Shown here: positions 1-9,074 of the stretch, piece after piece
Layout of the letters: every line of letters starts with the position of its first letter
Position numbering within the stretch: position 1 is the stretch's first letter
Assembly: GCA_905178155.1 (NCBI GenBank)
Contig: CAJINV010000020.1
Span: forward strand, 558,001 to 622,000
Source of the DNA: Amoebophrya sp. A120
Taxonomy: Eukaryota; Sar; Dinophyceae; Syndiniales; Amoebophryaceae
DNA: 64,000 nt
Reading direction: 5' to 3'
The notes under the pieces: model-generated
What the model was told of the DNA's origin: nothing
The model's database searches: none
What the model saw: only the letters and a program-made list of their open reading frames with translations
Program-made: the position numbers and the translations under genes

Positions 1-2
1 AA

Positions 3-1433
3 CGTATCTTCACGCAGGACTCGCCGCGGAGCGCCGGGGCCGCCGCCGCGGGAAGCTGGATTGGGTATAAGTACTTACTCTCACAGCTCGTATGGGTGGC
101 AATTTAAATTCTGCAACACATTGCGGTTCGTCGTCTATCGAACCTTCTATGTACAATTTCAGGATCAGGTCACCTGTACTCGAGGCCGTGTTCTTGTTTT
201 GTTGATAAGTAGTTTTTGGAAGCCACGTTGTCGTTGAAACACGATTTGACGAAAACGAAAATCGAAACCAATTCTCCAGTTCTGTGGCTGGCGCGAGCCT
301 TGGCGCGAGCGTTGCCTCCACGACCGGCACAGCGGCCGCCGCGAGCTACAGCGCCACCGCGTCCGCGCACTTTGGGGCCGCGGCGTACACTATCGAATGC
401 AAATATGTCTGGGTCTGGAAACTTGTGATGCTGAATGGTCGTGATTGACTGCGCCTCAAAGTGCAGTATAGCATGACAAATGTTTCATACGCTTTGTCAT
501 GCGCAGAACGCATTACAAACTGCGCTTTCATTGCATGACGAAATTCTGGCGCTTTATTTGCTGCTTATGCATTACAGATTTTCATTACGAATGCGAAACA
601 TCCAATACAGGTTCAACCTTTCCAGACCCAGACACACTTGCATTTGATATACACGCTCGGGGCGGTGGAGGGCGGGTCGATCGCCACCAGCATCTATCAA
701 ATGCAAATATCCCTGGATCATGTCTGGAAGGATGCAACTTGTCATGCTGTCCTTGGATTCGAAAAAAATCTGTATTGCGTAAGCACCAAAGAGGCATCTA
801 CTTCATGAGGCCCTGCCTCAGAAAATCTGTGATGCTACCGCATACATCACAGACGTCATGGGTCATACAAAAGCTGCATGACAAGTCTTCCCATCTTCCA
901 GACCTCCAGACACATTTGCATTTGATAGCATCCTTGCCGCCACGTCGCTGGGGGCGGCCGGGGCCGTGGTTGGCGCGGGTATCCTCTGCAAAAGTAGCGT
1001 ATTCGTATTGCAATCATGCATTACAAATCTTTTTGTTAAGTCAAATCCGCATTACAAATTTTCTTTCTCATGCGGAGGGAATTTGTAATGCATTTATACG
1101 AGTACGATACTTTTGCAGTGTATAGCGGGCGCGGCGCTGCTGATCAAGAACCACCTGCTCGCGCACGAGGCCGGTAAAGCAGACCGGACGAGCCAGTACT
1201 TGGAATCCGCTCTACACCTGTTCGAGGACTCCCAGGATCCGTTTGGGCACCTGGACGTCATCCTGGGCTTCGACGATGTGGAAGAAAATCGTCAAGCCGC
1301 GCCGAACACCAGTACAACTAGCGAAACTTCCGCTCCTCCGCAAGTGGCGCTGGGCTGGTACGCGATACCCATTTCGCCCGCGGAAGCTGAACGGAGCCAC
1401 AACACAGGGGCAGCTGCACAACCTGGTGGTTGA
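3..1433 (+). CDS. Gly/Ala-rich membrane-like protein, 5' end cut by window edge
   Basis: I do not recognise this gene. Exons read as 3-64, 280-390, 655-694, 933-979 and 1130-1433. The first intron (65-279) is canonical GT-AG; the other three are introners with 5-bp direct repeats. With these removed, one frame stays open to the stop at 1431-1433. The product has a long run of Ala, Gly, Ser and Val, with a hydrophobic stretch around SILAATSLGAAGAVVGAG that could be a membrane helix with Gly packing motifs. A polar tail rich in Asp/Glu and Ser/Thr follows. The N-terminus lies outside the window, so topology and targeting cannot be judged. The frame agreement over five exons makes the gene real; its function is unknown. 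Confidence 0.7.
391..649. mobile_element. Introner, family A (259 bp)
   Basis: Flanked by TACAC at 386-390 and 650-654. The ends are inverted repeats built on AATGCAAATATGTCTGGGTC and its complement. Removing the element and one TACAC joins GCG TAC AC to G CTC GGG and keeps the frame. Confidence 0.92.
695..927. mobile_element. Introner, family A (233 bp)
   Basis: Flanked by GCATC at 690-694 and 928-932. The terminal 14 bases TATCAAATGCAAAT and ATTTGCATTTGATA are perfect inverted complements. Internal copies of the CTTGTCATGC motif lie near both ends. Precise removal keeps the host frame. Confidence 0.92.
980..1124. mobile_element. Introner, family B (145 bp)
   Basis: Flanked by GCGGG at 975-979 and 1125-1129. 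Inverted ends are built on TGCAAAAGTA and TACTTTTGCA. Internal TTTGTAATGC-like motifs are present. Removal joins GCG GG to C GCG in frame. Confidence 0.92.
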
Positions 1434-2146
1434 GCTGCAAGTTATTGGACGTCGTTCTCTCTGTCGATAGAAATAATAGAATGGAGTTGTATAAAAATGC
1501 AAATGGCTCGCATGATCATCGATGTACATCTGTGTCGAAAGAAGAGGCACGACTAGGTTTTCTTGTGACCACCTCGAGTCGACTTTTTCTTGATTAAGCA
1601 GTGCACAGTGAGCACGACAGACATTCCTGCCAGTCAATCGCTTATCGTCCATCCAATGTTGCGTCGTCAACGTATCGTACATGGTATTTTTTGTTGCAGA
1701 AACCATAAAGAACATGCACATGGCTTCAAGTATGCAATTCGTTCGTAGGAGTAGGGCAAATATTTGCAGCGTCGCGATGAATCGTATATATTCGTTTCCG
1801 TTCGTGATAGTGATTGACGTTGACAGTGAGCTGCCTGCGTGCCCAAGGAAGATACTCATACGGATGTGTTCCACAACTATTGCAATCCTAAGAAAGTATT
1901 TTGTATTCCACATTTATCCATACCACAGGATCTTTTGAATTTCTTACACTTGGGCTTTGTACAAGTAGTTCAGGATTTGTACTCTTCTAGGTTTCACCTC
2001 CACCACCTCGCTCAAGCATTGTTTCTTGGTTTCAGTCTTTCCAGGGTCGATTGTTTTAAGTCCTCGGATTCGGAAAATCCTCGTGATATACCAGCCCGTC
2101 GAACCTGCCGTCATCGTCATTGAAGGAGGGCACTCACATAGAAAAC
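1434..2146 (+). other. Intergenic region
   Basis: AT-richer stretch between the first gene and the SNF2 gene. It should hold the 3' UTR of the former and the promoter and 5' UTR of the latter. Only short overlapping open frames are seen, none with codon character like its neighbours. No RNA gene or repeat was recognised. Confidence 0.5.
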
Positions 2147-5100
2147 ATGTCGGGGCAGCTGTCGCGCAAGAATTTCTCCGTCGGCTTTGGCATCGACGAG
2201 CCAGGTTATGGTTTGCTGATTTACATGCAACCGGGATTGCGGAAAGGCTACCGACAGTTCGTTCGGCAAGTTTTTGACCCCAGCAACAGTGATTTCGAGG
2301 CATGGAACGGGAATGCGCTTCTGGGTAGTTTCGAGTTTGTCGAGATACAAAATCAGCGTCGGCCCGGCGACGAGGGATCTCGGGTTGTTTATGAGCCGAG
2401 CATCGGAAGGGCGATATTGAATGACATGACTTCGTGGCTCGGGAATAATGGGCTGTCCGAGAAAAGAAAGAGGGATGCAGTGCGGACAAAAGCTACGGCA
2501 ACAGCAAGGGCTGCCGCGCAGCGACGTGAAGATACCAACCAAACTCCTGCTAACGCAGGTCGGGCGTTCGATCCCTTGCAAGTACCGACGAATCAAGCCC
2601 AGAAATCTTCACCTGAACAGCCGGCTGCCTCGTCAGAAGCAATTTGTCCGGCTTCTCCCCTGCCGCCATGCAGTCATGATGCAGAGCCGGTGTCGGAATA
2701 CTCCTACGATCGCACCGAGCGGTTCTACGCCCGGGTGCCTGTGAGTGTTAGAATTACGGGCGACATCCCGATAAAGCCTCGCGAAGTGTCGCTCATACCG
2801 CGAGGCGGGTGGATTGTGGACAAGAAAAGCAACTACGCTGTTGCTCAGATCGCGGATCCTCTCATCGCGGGGTCCGTGGAGCAGCTCTGCTGGATGCCGA
2901 ACGTGCGGATTGACCCCGAGCACTCCAAAACGACGGCCCTCCTCGACGTTTGTGGCACACCCTGCATTTTGTCTGACTGGGAGGAGCAGTTGCTCCGCGA
3001 ACAAAAATTTAATGACGAGGAGTCAGAAGAAGCCTGGATTCGCAAAAACTGCGAACCGAGCCTGCTGAACTTGCAGGAGCTGGATCAGTGCTTGAAGCAG
3101 TTGCAGACGCAGCTTGGAACCAATTTTCCGTACGCCACGACGGGGCTTCCCAACAAGTACCTGGAAAACCAAAAAGACAAATTTAAATTTTCACCCCGCG
3201 ACCGGCCGGAAACGAAAGAAAAAAAGACGCCCAAGGCGAAGGCGAAAAGTTCAGCGCGATCCAGGTCTTCCGATTCTTTGGAGGCAGAGTTTGACACGAT
3301 ATTGCGGCAAGTGATACCCTTGCAGCAACCCAGCTATAACGACATGCCTTCGCTGAGCGTGCGTTTGGGCAAACCTTTTGATGTGCTGGCGGAGTACCAA
3401 CAAAAAGCTTTGTGGTGGATGGTCGAGCATGAGTTGCGCTGGCCGCATTTGAGTGGTGGAATCTTGGCCGATGATATGGGGCTCGGGAAGACTGTCACCT
3501 GTGCTGCCCTGCTCCACCACACAGAATACTTACTCGAGCAGGCAGGAGATGCAAACGCCCAGAAAGTGCAGCACGCCCTAGCGGAGAAGATCAAAATGTG
3601 CATCGATCCCGCCCAGGAAATCAGTCGCAGGACGCTCGTCGTGGCACCAAAAAGCGTACTTGAGGTGTGGAAGTCAACACTGGAAAGAGCACTGCGCATT
3701 TCCCCGCAACAAATTAACGTCTACCACGAAAAAACAAAGCGGCGACCAGCCGATACCCCGACTTTCTCAATTACAATCACCACGTATACAACGTTCAGGA
3801 TGAACTGCGCGGACCTGGACGGCTCAGATCTCAACGGCGGGTGGCAGCGCGTCATTCTTGACGAAGGGCATGAGATTCGGAACGAAACAACGCTAGCTGC
3901 CATGTGTCTTACGAAATCACTAAAGGCGAGAACGCGTTGGGTCGTTTCTGGGACGCCGGTTGTCAACAATGTCAAAGACCTCCGATCAATCTTCAAGTTC
4001 CTTCACTATGAACCCTTCAACTCGGATGAATTTTTCCGAGACTTCGTGCCGATCAACGCAAAAGGTGAGGCCACCCGCGACGGGCTGCTGCGAATGCACC
4101 GTCTTGTCCAAGCTATCATGCTCCGCCGGTCGAAAACCCAGCTGAAAAAATGGGGGCTCTTTCCGGTTCCCGAAAAGATTGAGCGCAAGGAACTGGTGAC
4201 GCTTAACGACAAAGAGCAGCAGTGTTATGAGTTGTTGACCTGTGAGGACGGCAATGCAGCCAAAAACGTGCTCGCTTTGATGACCTACGCTCGTCAGTCG
4301 GTGCTACACCCCGGGCTGCCGTCGTTAAAAGACCACCTCCACGGCGAAGAGGACTTGCTGCAAGCCGTGCAGCCCGGAGGGCCACAGGGCCTGGTTTCCT
4401 CCAAGATGAAGAAGGTCGCGGAGATTGTGTTCGACCGCCATGATCCAAAAGCCACCCAGGGCGAGCCCGTCGTCGTTTTCTCCTTCTTCAAGTCCTTTTT
4501 CCCCTTGTTGCGGTCGTTCCTCGAGAAATGTGCGGAGGAGCGTGGACTTGCGTCCTTTCGAGTCGCCGTGATTGACGGGGACACGCCCGTGGCGAAGAGG
4601 GAGACTACGGTGCGGGACTTCCAGAGCGGGGACGTCGCTGTTCTGCTCTGCACGCTGAAGACGGGTGGTGTTGGCTTGACGCTGACCCGCGGCCGGACCG
4701 CGATTCTGTGCGACCCCTGGTGGAATCGCCCCATGGAGACCCAGGCAATCGACCGCATCCATCGTCGCGGATCCATCTATCCGAGCATCAACGTGTACCG
4801 CTTGATCGCGAAGGGCACAATCGAGGAACGAATTTTGGAACTGCAAGAAATGAAGAATTTTCAGAAGGAAGGGCTCATTGACGCCAAGGACCAGCGGTAC
4901 TTGGAAAGCATTCCCGAGCGCCAGCGGAACAAACTCTTCACGCCAATGAACGACGAAGAACGTCGAGCTCTGCAGGTCGAGGATGACGCCACGACAAGAC
5001 AAGCGACAGAATCCGACGATGCGAATCCGCAGTGGGCAGCGTATGACGACAATGTTGTGATGATGAGCGACGTTGACAACAGCGACGGCGACTCGGAGTC

Positions 5101-5206
5101 AGGGAGTTACCGCACCCAGCGACCAATGGTCATACAGGACCCAAGATCCTACATAGCTGCGAATCTTGTTGACTTCTTGCGCACTCACTTTTTCCCGCAG
5201 GGGTAG
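2147..5206 (+). CDS. SNF2-family ATPase, RAD5/RAD16/TTF2-like
   Basis: A DNA-dependent ATPase/translocase of helicase superfamily 2, expected to remodel nucleosomes or strip protein complexes from DNA in the nucleus. The frame is uninterrupted for 1019 residues. Motif I (Walker A) is DDMGLGKT at 442-449, motif II DEGH at 572-575, motif III SGTP at 601-604 and motif VI QAIDRIHRRG at 866-875. DEGH rather than DEAH, followed by EIRN, is typical of the RAD5/RAD16/HLTF/TTF2 branch. HLTF and RAD5 carry a RING finger between motifs III and IV. I see no Cys/His cluster there, which makes a TTF2-like role (clearing transcription complexes) somewhat more likely. The tail after motif VI is acidic. The open frame begins at a TTG at 2120, but the first ATG is at 2147. 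Unlike its neighbours, it has no introner. Confidence 0.93.
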   Translation: MSGQLSRKNFSVGFGIDEPGYGLLIYMQPGLRKGYRQFVRQVFDPSNSDFEAWNGNALLGSFEFVEIQNQRRPGDEGSRVVYEPSIGRAILNDMTSWLGNNGLSEKRKRDAVRTKATATARAAAQRREDTNQTPANAGRAFDPLQVPTNQAQKSSPEQPAASSEAICPASPLPPCSHDAEPVSEYSYDRTERFYARVPVSVRITGDIPIKPREVSLIPRGGWIVDKKSNYAVAQIADPLIAGSVEQLCWMPNVRIDPEHSKTTALLDVCGTPCILSDWEEQLLREQKFNDEESEEAWIRKNCEPSLLNLQELDQCLKQLQTQLGTNFPYATTGLPNKYLENQKDKFKFSPRDRPETKEKKTPKAKAKSSARSRSSDSLEAEFDTILRQVIPLQQPSYNDMPSLSVRLGKPFDVLAEYQQKALWWMVEHELRWPHLSGGILADDMGLGKTVTCAALLHHTEYLLEQAGDANAQKVQHALAEKIKMCIDPAQEISRRTLVVAPKSVLEVWKSTLERALRISPQQINVYHEKTKRRPADTPTFSITITTYTTFRMNCADLDGSDLNGGWQRVILDEGHEIRNETTLAAMCLTKSLKARTRWVVSGTPVVNNVKDLRSIFKFLHYEPFNSDEFFRDFVPINAKGEATRDGLLRMHRLVQAIMLRRSKTQLKKWGLFPVPEKIERKELVTLNDKEQQCYELLTCEDGNAAKNVLALMTYARQSVLHPGLPSLKDHLHGEEDLLQAVQPGGPQGLVSSKMKKVAEIVFDRHDPKATQGEPVVVFSFFKSFFPLLRSFLEKCAEERGLASFRVAVIDGDTPVAKRETTVRDFQSGDVAVLLCTLKTGGVGLTLTRGRTAILCDPWWNRPMETQAIDRIHRRGSIYPSINVYRLIAKGTIEERILELQEMKNFQKEGLIDAKDQRYLESIPERQRNKLFTPMNDEERRALQVEDDATTRQATESDDANPQWAAYDDNVVMMSDVDNSDGDSESGSYRTQRPMVIQDPRSYIAANLVDFLRTHFFPQG

Positions 5207-5865
5207 CAGGAACACGTTTTTTCTGATCGAGAATTACAGTTAGTGTTAGATAGAACTATGAGGAAAAACAGGAGTCCTGTTTTCGTTTCACTGGAGAGTT
5301 GCAAAAGTAACATATACCTTCCCTTGAGACGGACCCGCGCCGTAGTCTAGTTGACCAAGCTGGTCCTGCCGCCCAAACCTCATCAATACAACTCCGGGAG
5401 GTTTTTCATAAATTCGAATGTGCGCTTCCACAATCCACATTATGACGCAGAATAAAAATCATGATGATGAACTAAAGCTACTCTCCTAGTTGCGCTCTGA
5501 TGTGCTCGATCAGACAAACCGATGTGGATCTATTAGCCAGGCAAGAATCTGAATCTTTTGCTAAGCCAATGCCATTTCAGCTATAATAAAAATACTTACG
5601 TAACTCCGTGTCGAAGAGGAGAATCCAACGCGGATGTGGCAAAGCATTTAAAAAATGTGTTCGTGATAGCCGCCTTTCTGCCAGGCCTAGATCACTTTTC
5701 GTTTTTTGCGGCCCACAGTTTTCGGTATCAGAGGATCCACCCGAGGATCCAGCTGTGTTCTGCAGCAAAGATATATTCATCCTGTACTACCTGTTCCTTT
5801 GTTGCGACAACCAACCGGGGCTGCTTGTAGTTGTACCTAATGCAACATCTTGCAACTGTAGCGTC
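5207..5865 (+). other. Intergenic region
   Basis: Lies between the SNF2 stop and the ATG of the next gene. An open frame runs in phase into the next gene from a GTG at 5608 but contains no ATG before 5866, so I treat it as 5' UTR. No RNA gene, repeat or promoter element was recognised. Confidence 0.45.
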
Positions 5866-8690
5866 ATGTTGGACTATCATTGGGTTTGGGAGGCCTATGT
5901 CGTCTGTTGTGTTATTGTGTCTGTGATCGTTTTCGTCTTCGTGGCGCAAACACCTTTGTCAACATCGCAAATCGTATCGTGGGTCCTCGGGACGACTCAT
6001 AGCCGACAAGGTTTGCAGATAGCAGCGGACTGCTCGTCCAATTTGCGTGACGTCAATACGTGGCCCAGTCTGGATGGAGCACGCGCACGCGCACAGAGGG
6101 AGAAAGGAGAGCAAGATGAACGGAGTGTGAATCTGGCATCTCGCCCCTCGCATCCCGGAACCGGAAGTGATTTTGACGAGGAGACAAAATTACAAGACGG
6201 TATTTTACTCGGTGGTACACGTGCTGAGTCACGCTTTCCACCAAGTCGCAGCGACACAACGGAAAGAGATGACGGCTCCCCGGGGCTGCGGCAGAATTCA
6301 ACATCGCTCTACGAATCCTTCGACACGTCCCGTCTTGAAGACGACCTCGGCGAGAACGAGTGGAGCAGAGGTGACGCGGGCAGTCTCAGTCAAGCAGGTG
6401 ACGATCTAAATGGTCGACCACACAGAGATGCGGAGTCCTCAAAAAAACCGTGTAAGTCAAACACCTCGCCCGACATGGTCTCCTTCAGCGCAGGTGAATA
6501 TGACCACGCCGCGCTTCCAAGGGGAGCCGCCTCAGACAAACTGAAAGCGAGCCTGAGGCAGTTTTGGGAAAGCGCGGAGGGCCTCGCGTTGCGATCTCGG
6601 CTGCAGATGGAGGCTCTGGAGGAAAAAACAACCGAGCCATACCTGATACGCGACCTGGACCACGCTCTGTGCTTGCGCTACGCCTGGCAGCTGGACGCCA
6701 CGGACCGAAAGGCCGCGCTTGGACCGTTTTTTCCGGCCAAGTACTTTCTTCAGGAGGAGGAGGATGCCAAAGGGGATGAACTCCAAGCACATGCGGCGAA
6801 GAAAATAAATGAGATGACCACAACGCGCAAGCTGAACAAAACCTCAGGTCTCCACCCTGCCTGCATCTACGCGCTGCGCTTGACGCACCGGGCTGGCCGG
6901 TGCGGGCGGGCGGTGTGCAAGCTAGACAACACTGACTGCGTCAAGCTCGGGATGACCAAGCATTTGGGGTTTTCCTGTCAGCATTGCGGGGTGAAAAACC
7001 TCGGAAAGAGAGCGAGAGTGGCCTTTTACATGGAAATGGACCCGGAAAACGTACATGGTGAAAGCGCATTTTTCTTTCGAAAGGAGTTGGACTGCGAGCT
7101 GACGGCAAACATTTACGAACGCTGGCTGAAAAAGCGCGCCTGGGAGGTGTACGGGTTCCCAGTGCAGCACTTGGAATACTTTCCCATTTGTTCAAGTTCG
7201 TCTTCCAGCTCCGGCGCGGCAAGTACTTCAAGTGCAGCCAGATTGTATTATCCGTCATCTTCATCGTCATCCTCGTCTTCTGCAAGCAGGCGTGAAGACC
7301 TATCGCTCATAGGAAAAAACAGCGTTGGTCTCAAGAACTCCAGTCGCAGCAGCAGACGCGGCCCCGCCTCGGTAAGCGAGTTCCAGGCCTATCTTTTACG
7401 AGAAATTGAGGCTCTGGAAACAAACGCGCGCGCCATCCCCGAGGGAGATCTCGACCTGCGGTTCCGGGCTTTTTACGACCATGGGATGTTTCTGCTGCAG
7501 CACGGCCGCTATCCTGTGCAAAAGTATCGCGTGAGTAGTGCCCGCGCTGCAAATTAGAAAACAAAGCGGGCAGGGGACTCGCATAGCGGACCCGTCAGGA
7601 ACGATGCCGCCCGGCTTCGTCCAGATAGTTGACAGCGGCCGCGTCGTTGGTGGCGATTCCGTCTGCGTATACTCGATGCCGGCGCACCTCGTCACCGACC
7701 TGCAGAAACAAAAACCGCGCGAAGGAGGCCTCGGGCTGGGCGGCAACGGAATCGGCTCGACTGTGGTGTTTCCACGCAGGCCGGAGACTGGGGGGCGCCG
7801 CGTTGCGCCTGCTCCCGGAGAACAGAGGGAGGACCCTCGCAGACCGCTGCGGCGGCAGTGACTGCGACGGGGCTGCTAGCCGATTTCGCCACCGCCGACG
7901 GATTCCAGCCGTCCGGCTCCGCCCGCCCGCGGGTTCTTCCTTCGAAGAGTTTGAGGGGCCGCACTTGGCAAAGCAGCAAGCGGCGTGCGCCGACGGCGCC
8001 AGCTTCGACCGCGGCCCCTTTGGCATTTGTCGCCAAGCGGGTGGCCTTCATCGGCGCCCCGTGGCATGCTGCGCCGCCATCGACCCAACTCGCGCCGGCC
8101 AAGCAAAGCGCGGAGGTAGAGCGCTGCCGGCCTGAAGCAATGCACTGCGTGCCCGACGCGTGGAAGATCCTCCGCGCGGTGCTGGACAGTAGTGCCCTGC
8201 CGCTCCTCGCCCTACCTGGAGGGCCTGAGAACTTTCCAGGGTGTTTTGGTCTGCGATGGGGATTTGTTTGCAGTGCAATTGCGCGCATAACTGCGTCTGC
8301 AATTGCGACGGGCGCGATACTTTTGCAACTCATAGCCGCCCGATCTTCCAAGACCACGCGGACCTCGACCTGTCGACGTGCTCATCTAGAGGTTGCACAC
8401 AACGCCTTGACAGATCGGGCGTTTTGGTTCCGGCCCTGCGGTTCGGGCGGAAGTACCGTCGCAGGGGACTGCTGGAGGACGACGATAGCTCTTCTGGCAC
8501 GGAGGCAGTTCGGGATGGGGAACCTCTTTGCGACGACGCTAACGCCGGGAATGATCATGATCCAACCGAACTACAACGCGAGAAGGGCGACGAACTAGTC
8601 CAAGACCACGATCGTGCACCAGGGCAAACTACCCGGAGGAAGATGGGCAAAGCTGCTGTTCGACGCCGGACAGGGTGGGCCGGGAACTAG
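5866..8690 (+). CDS. Signal-anchored Cys- and Ser-rich protein of unknown function
   Basis: Not recognised. Exons 5866-7509 and 8340-8690 are separated by an 825-bp introner and its GCCGC repeat. The join HGR|PIFQDH keeps the frame. The chosen ATG begins a strong hydrophobic segment (AYVVCCVIVSVIVFVFVA), which suggests a signal anchor or uncleaved signal peptide. A long charged, disordered region follows, then a Cys/His-bearing core around residues 345-390 (CGRAVCKLDNTDC, CQHCGVKNLGKR) that may bind zinc. After that come two poly-Ser runs, a helical stretch and an acidic to basic tail ending in RRRTGWAGN. Location would be endomembrane or surface if the anchor is real. The second exon is the less certain part, because its frame depends on the introner model. 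Confidence 0.65.
7510..8334. mobile_element. Long introner, family B ends with 825-bp body
   Basis: Ends TGCAAAAGTATCGCG and CGCGATACTTTTGCA are inverted complements. The element is flanked by identical GCCGC at 7505-7509 and 8335-8339. Other family B members here are about 145-177 bp. The extra interior is GC-rich and has open frames (for example 7538-7861), but no recognisable protein domain. It may be captured cargo or a nested insertion. Confidence 0.82.
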
Positions 8691-9074
8691 GCAGGCTGGT
8701 GCTCCTGTTCAAAGTACTTAAGTGCTATATAATGCAGTGATATTCTTCGCTGTGAGAAGCAACCGGCTGTTCATCTACTTGTGCTGCGTGCTGAGGACGA
8801 GGAGCTGTGCGGCTCCGAAGGCTTATGAACCATAAAGCGCTTCCGTAGACGAGTGAGGCGGAGATCATGTAGAGGACGTTGAGGTAATCATACTAGGAGA
8901 CTAAGCTGCGACAGCACCAACCGCAGAACTAGCTGCGCTCGTCCATGATGATACTGAGTTTTACGCTGTTGTAGTTTTTGCACGGCACCGCCAGCACATT
9001 CTTGTTCACGCCGCATCAAGGTCGTCTAGCATTGATTTGTTCTGAAGGGTCGCGACGAGGATCGAAAAGAGACG
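8691..9074 (+). other. Intergenic region
   Basis: 384 bp between the unknown gene and the deacetylase start. Presumably 3' UTR plus the promoter and 5' UTR of the next gene. Nothing specific recognised. Confidence 0.45.

Noticed and set aside
7538-7861. Open frame inside the long introner as a separate gene or exon
   Set aside because: The exact GCCGC repeat and matched inverted ends enclose it as one element, and host frame is restored only when all of it is removed. It has no known domain.
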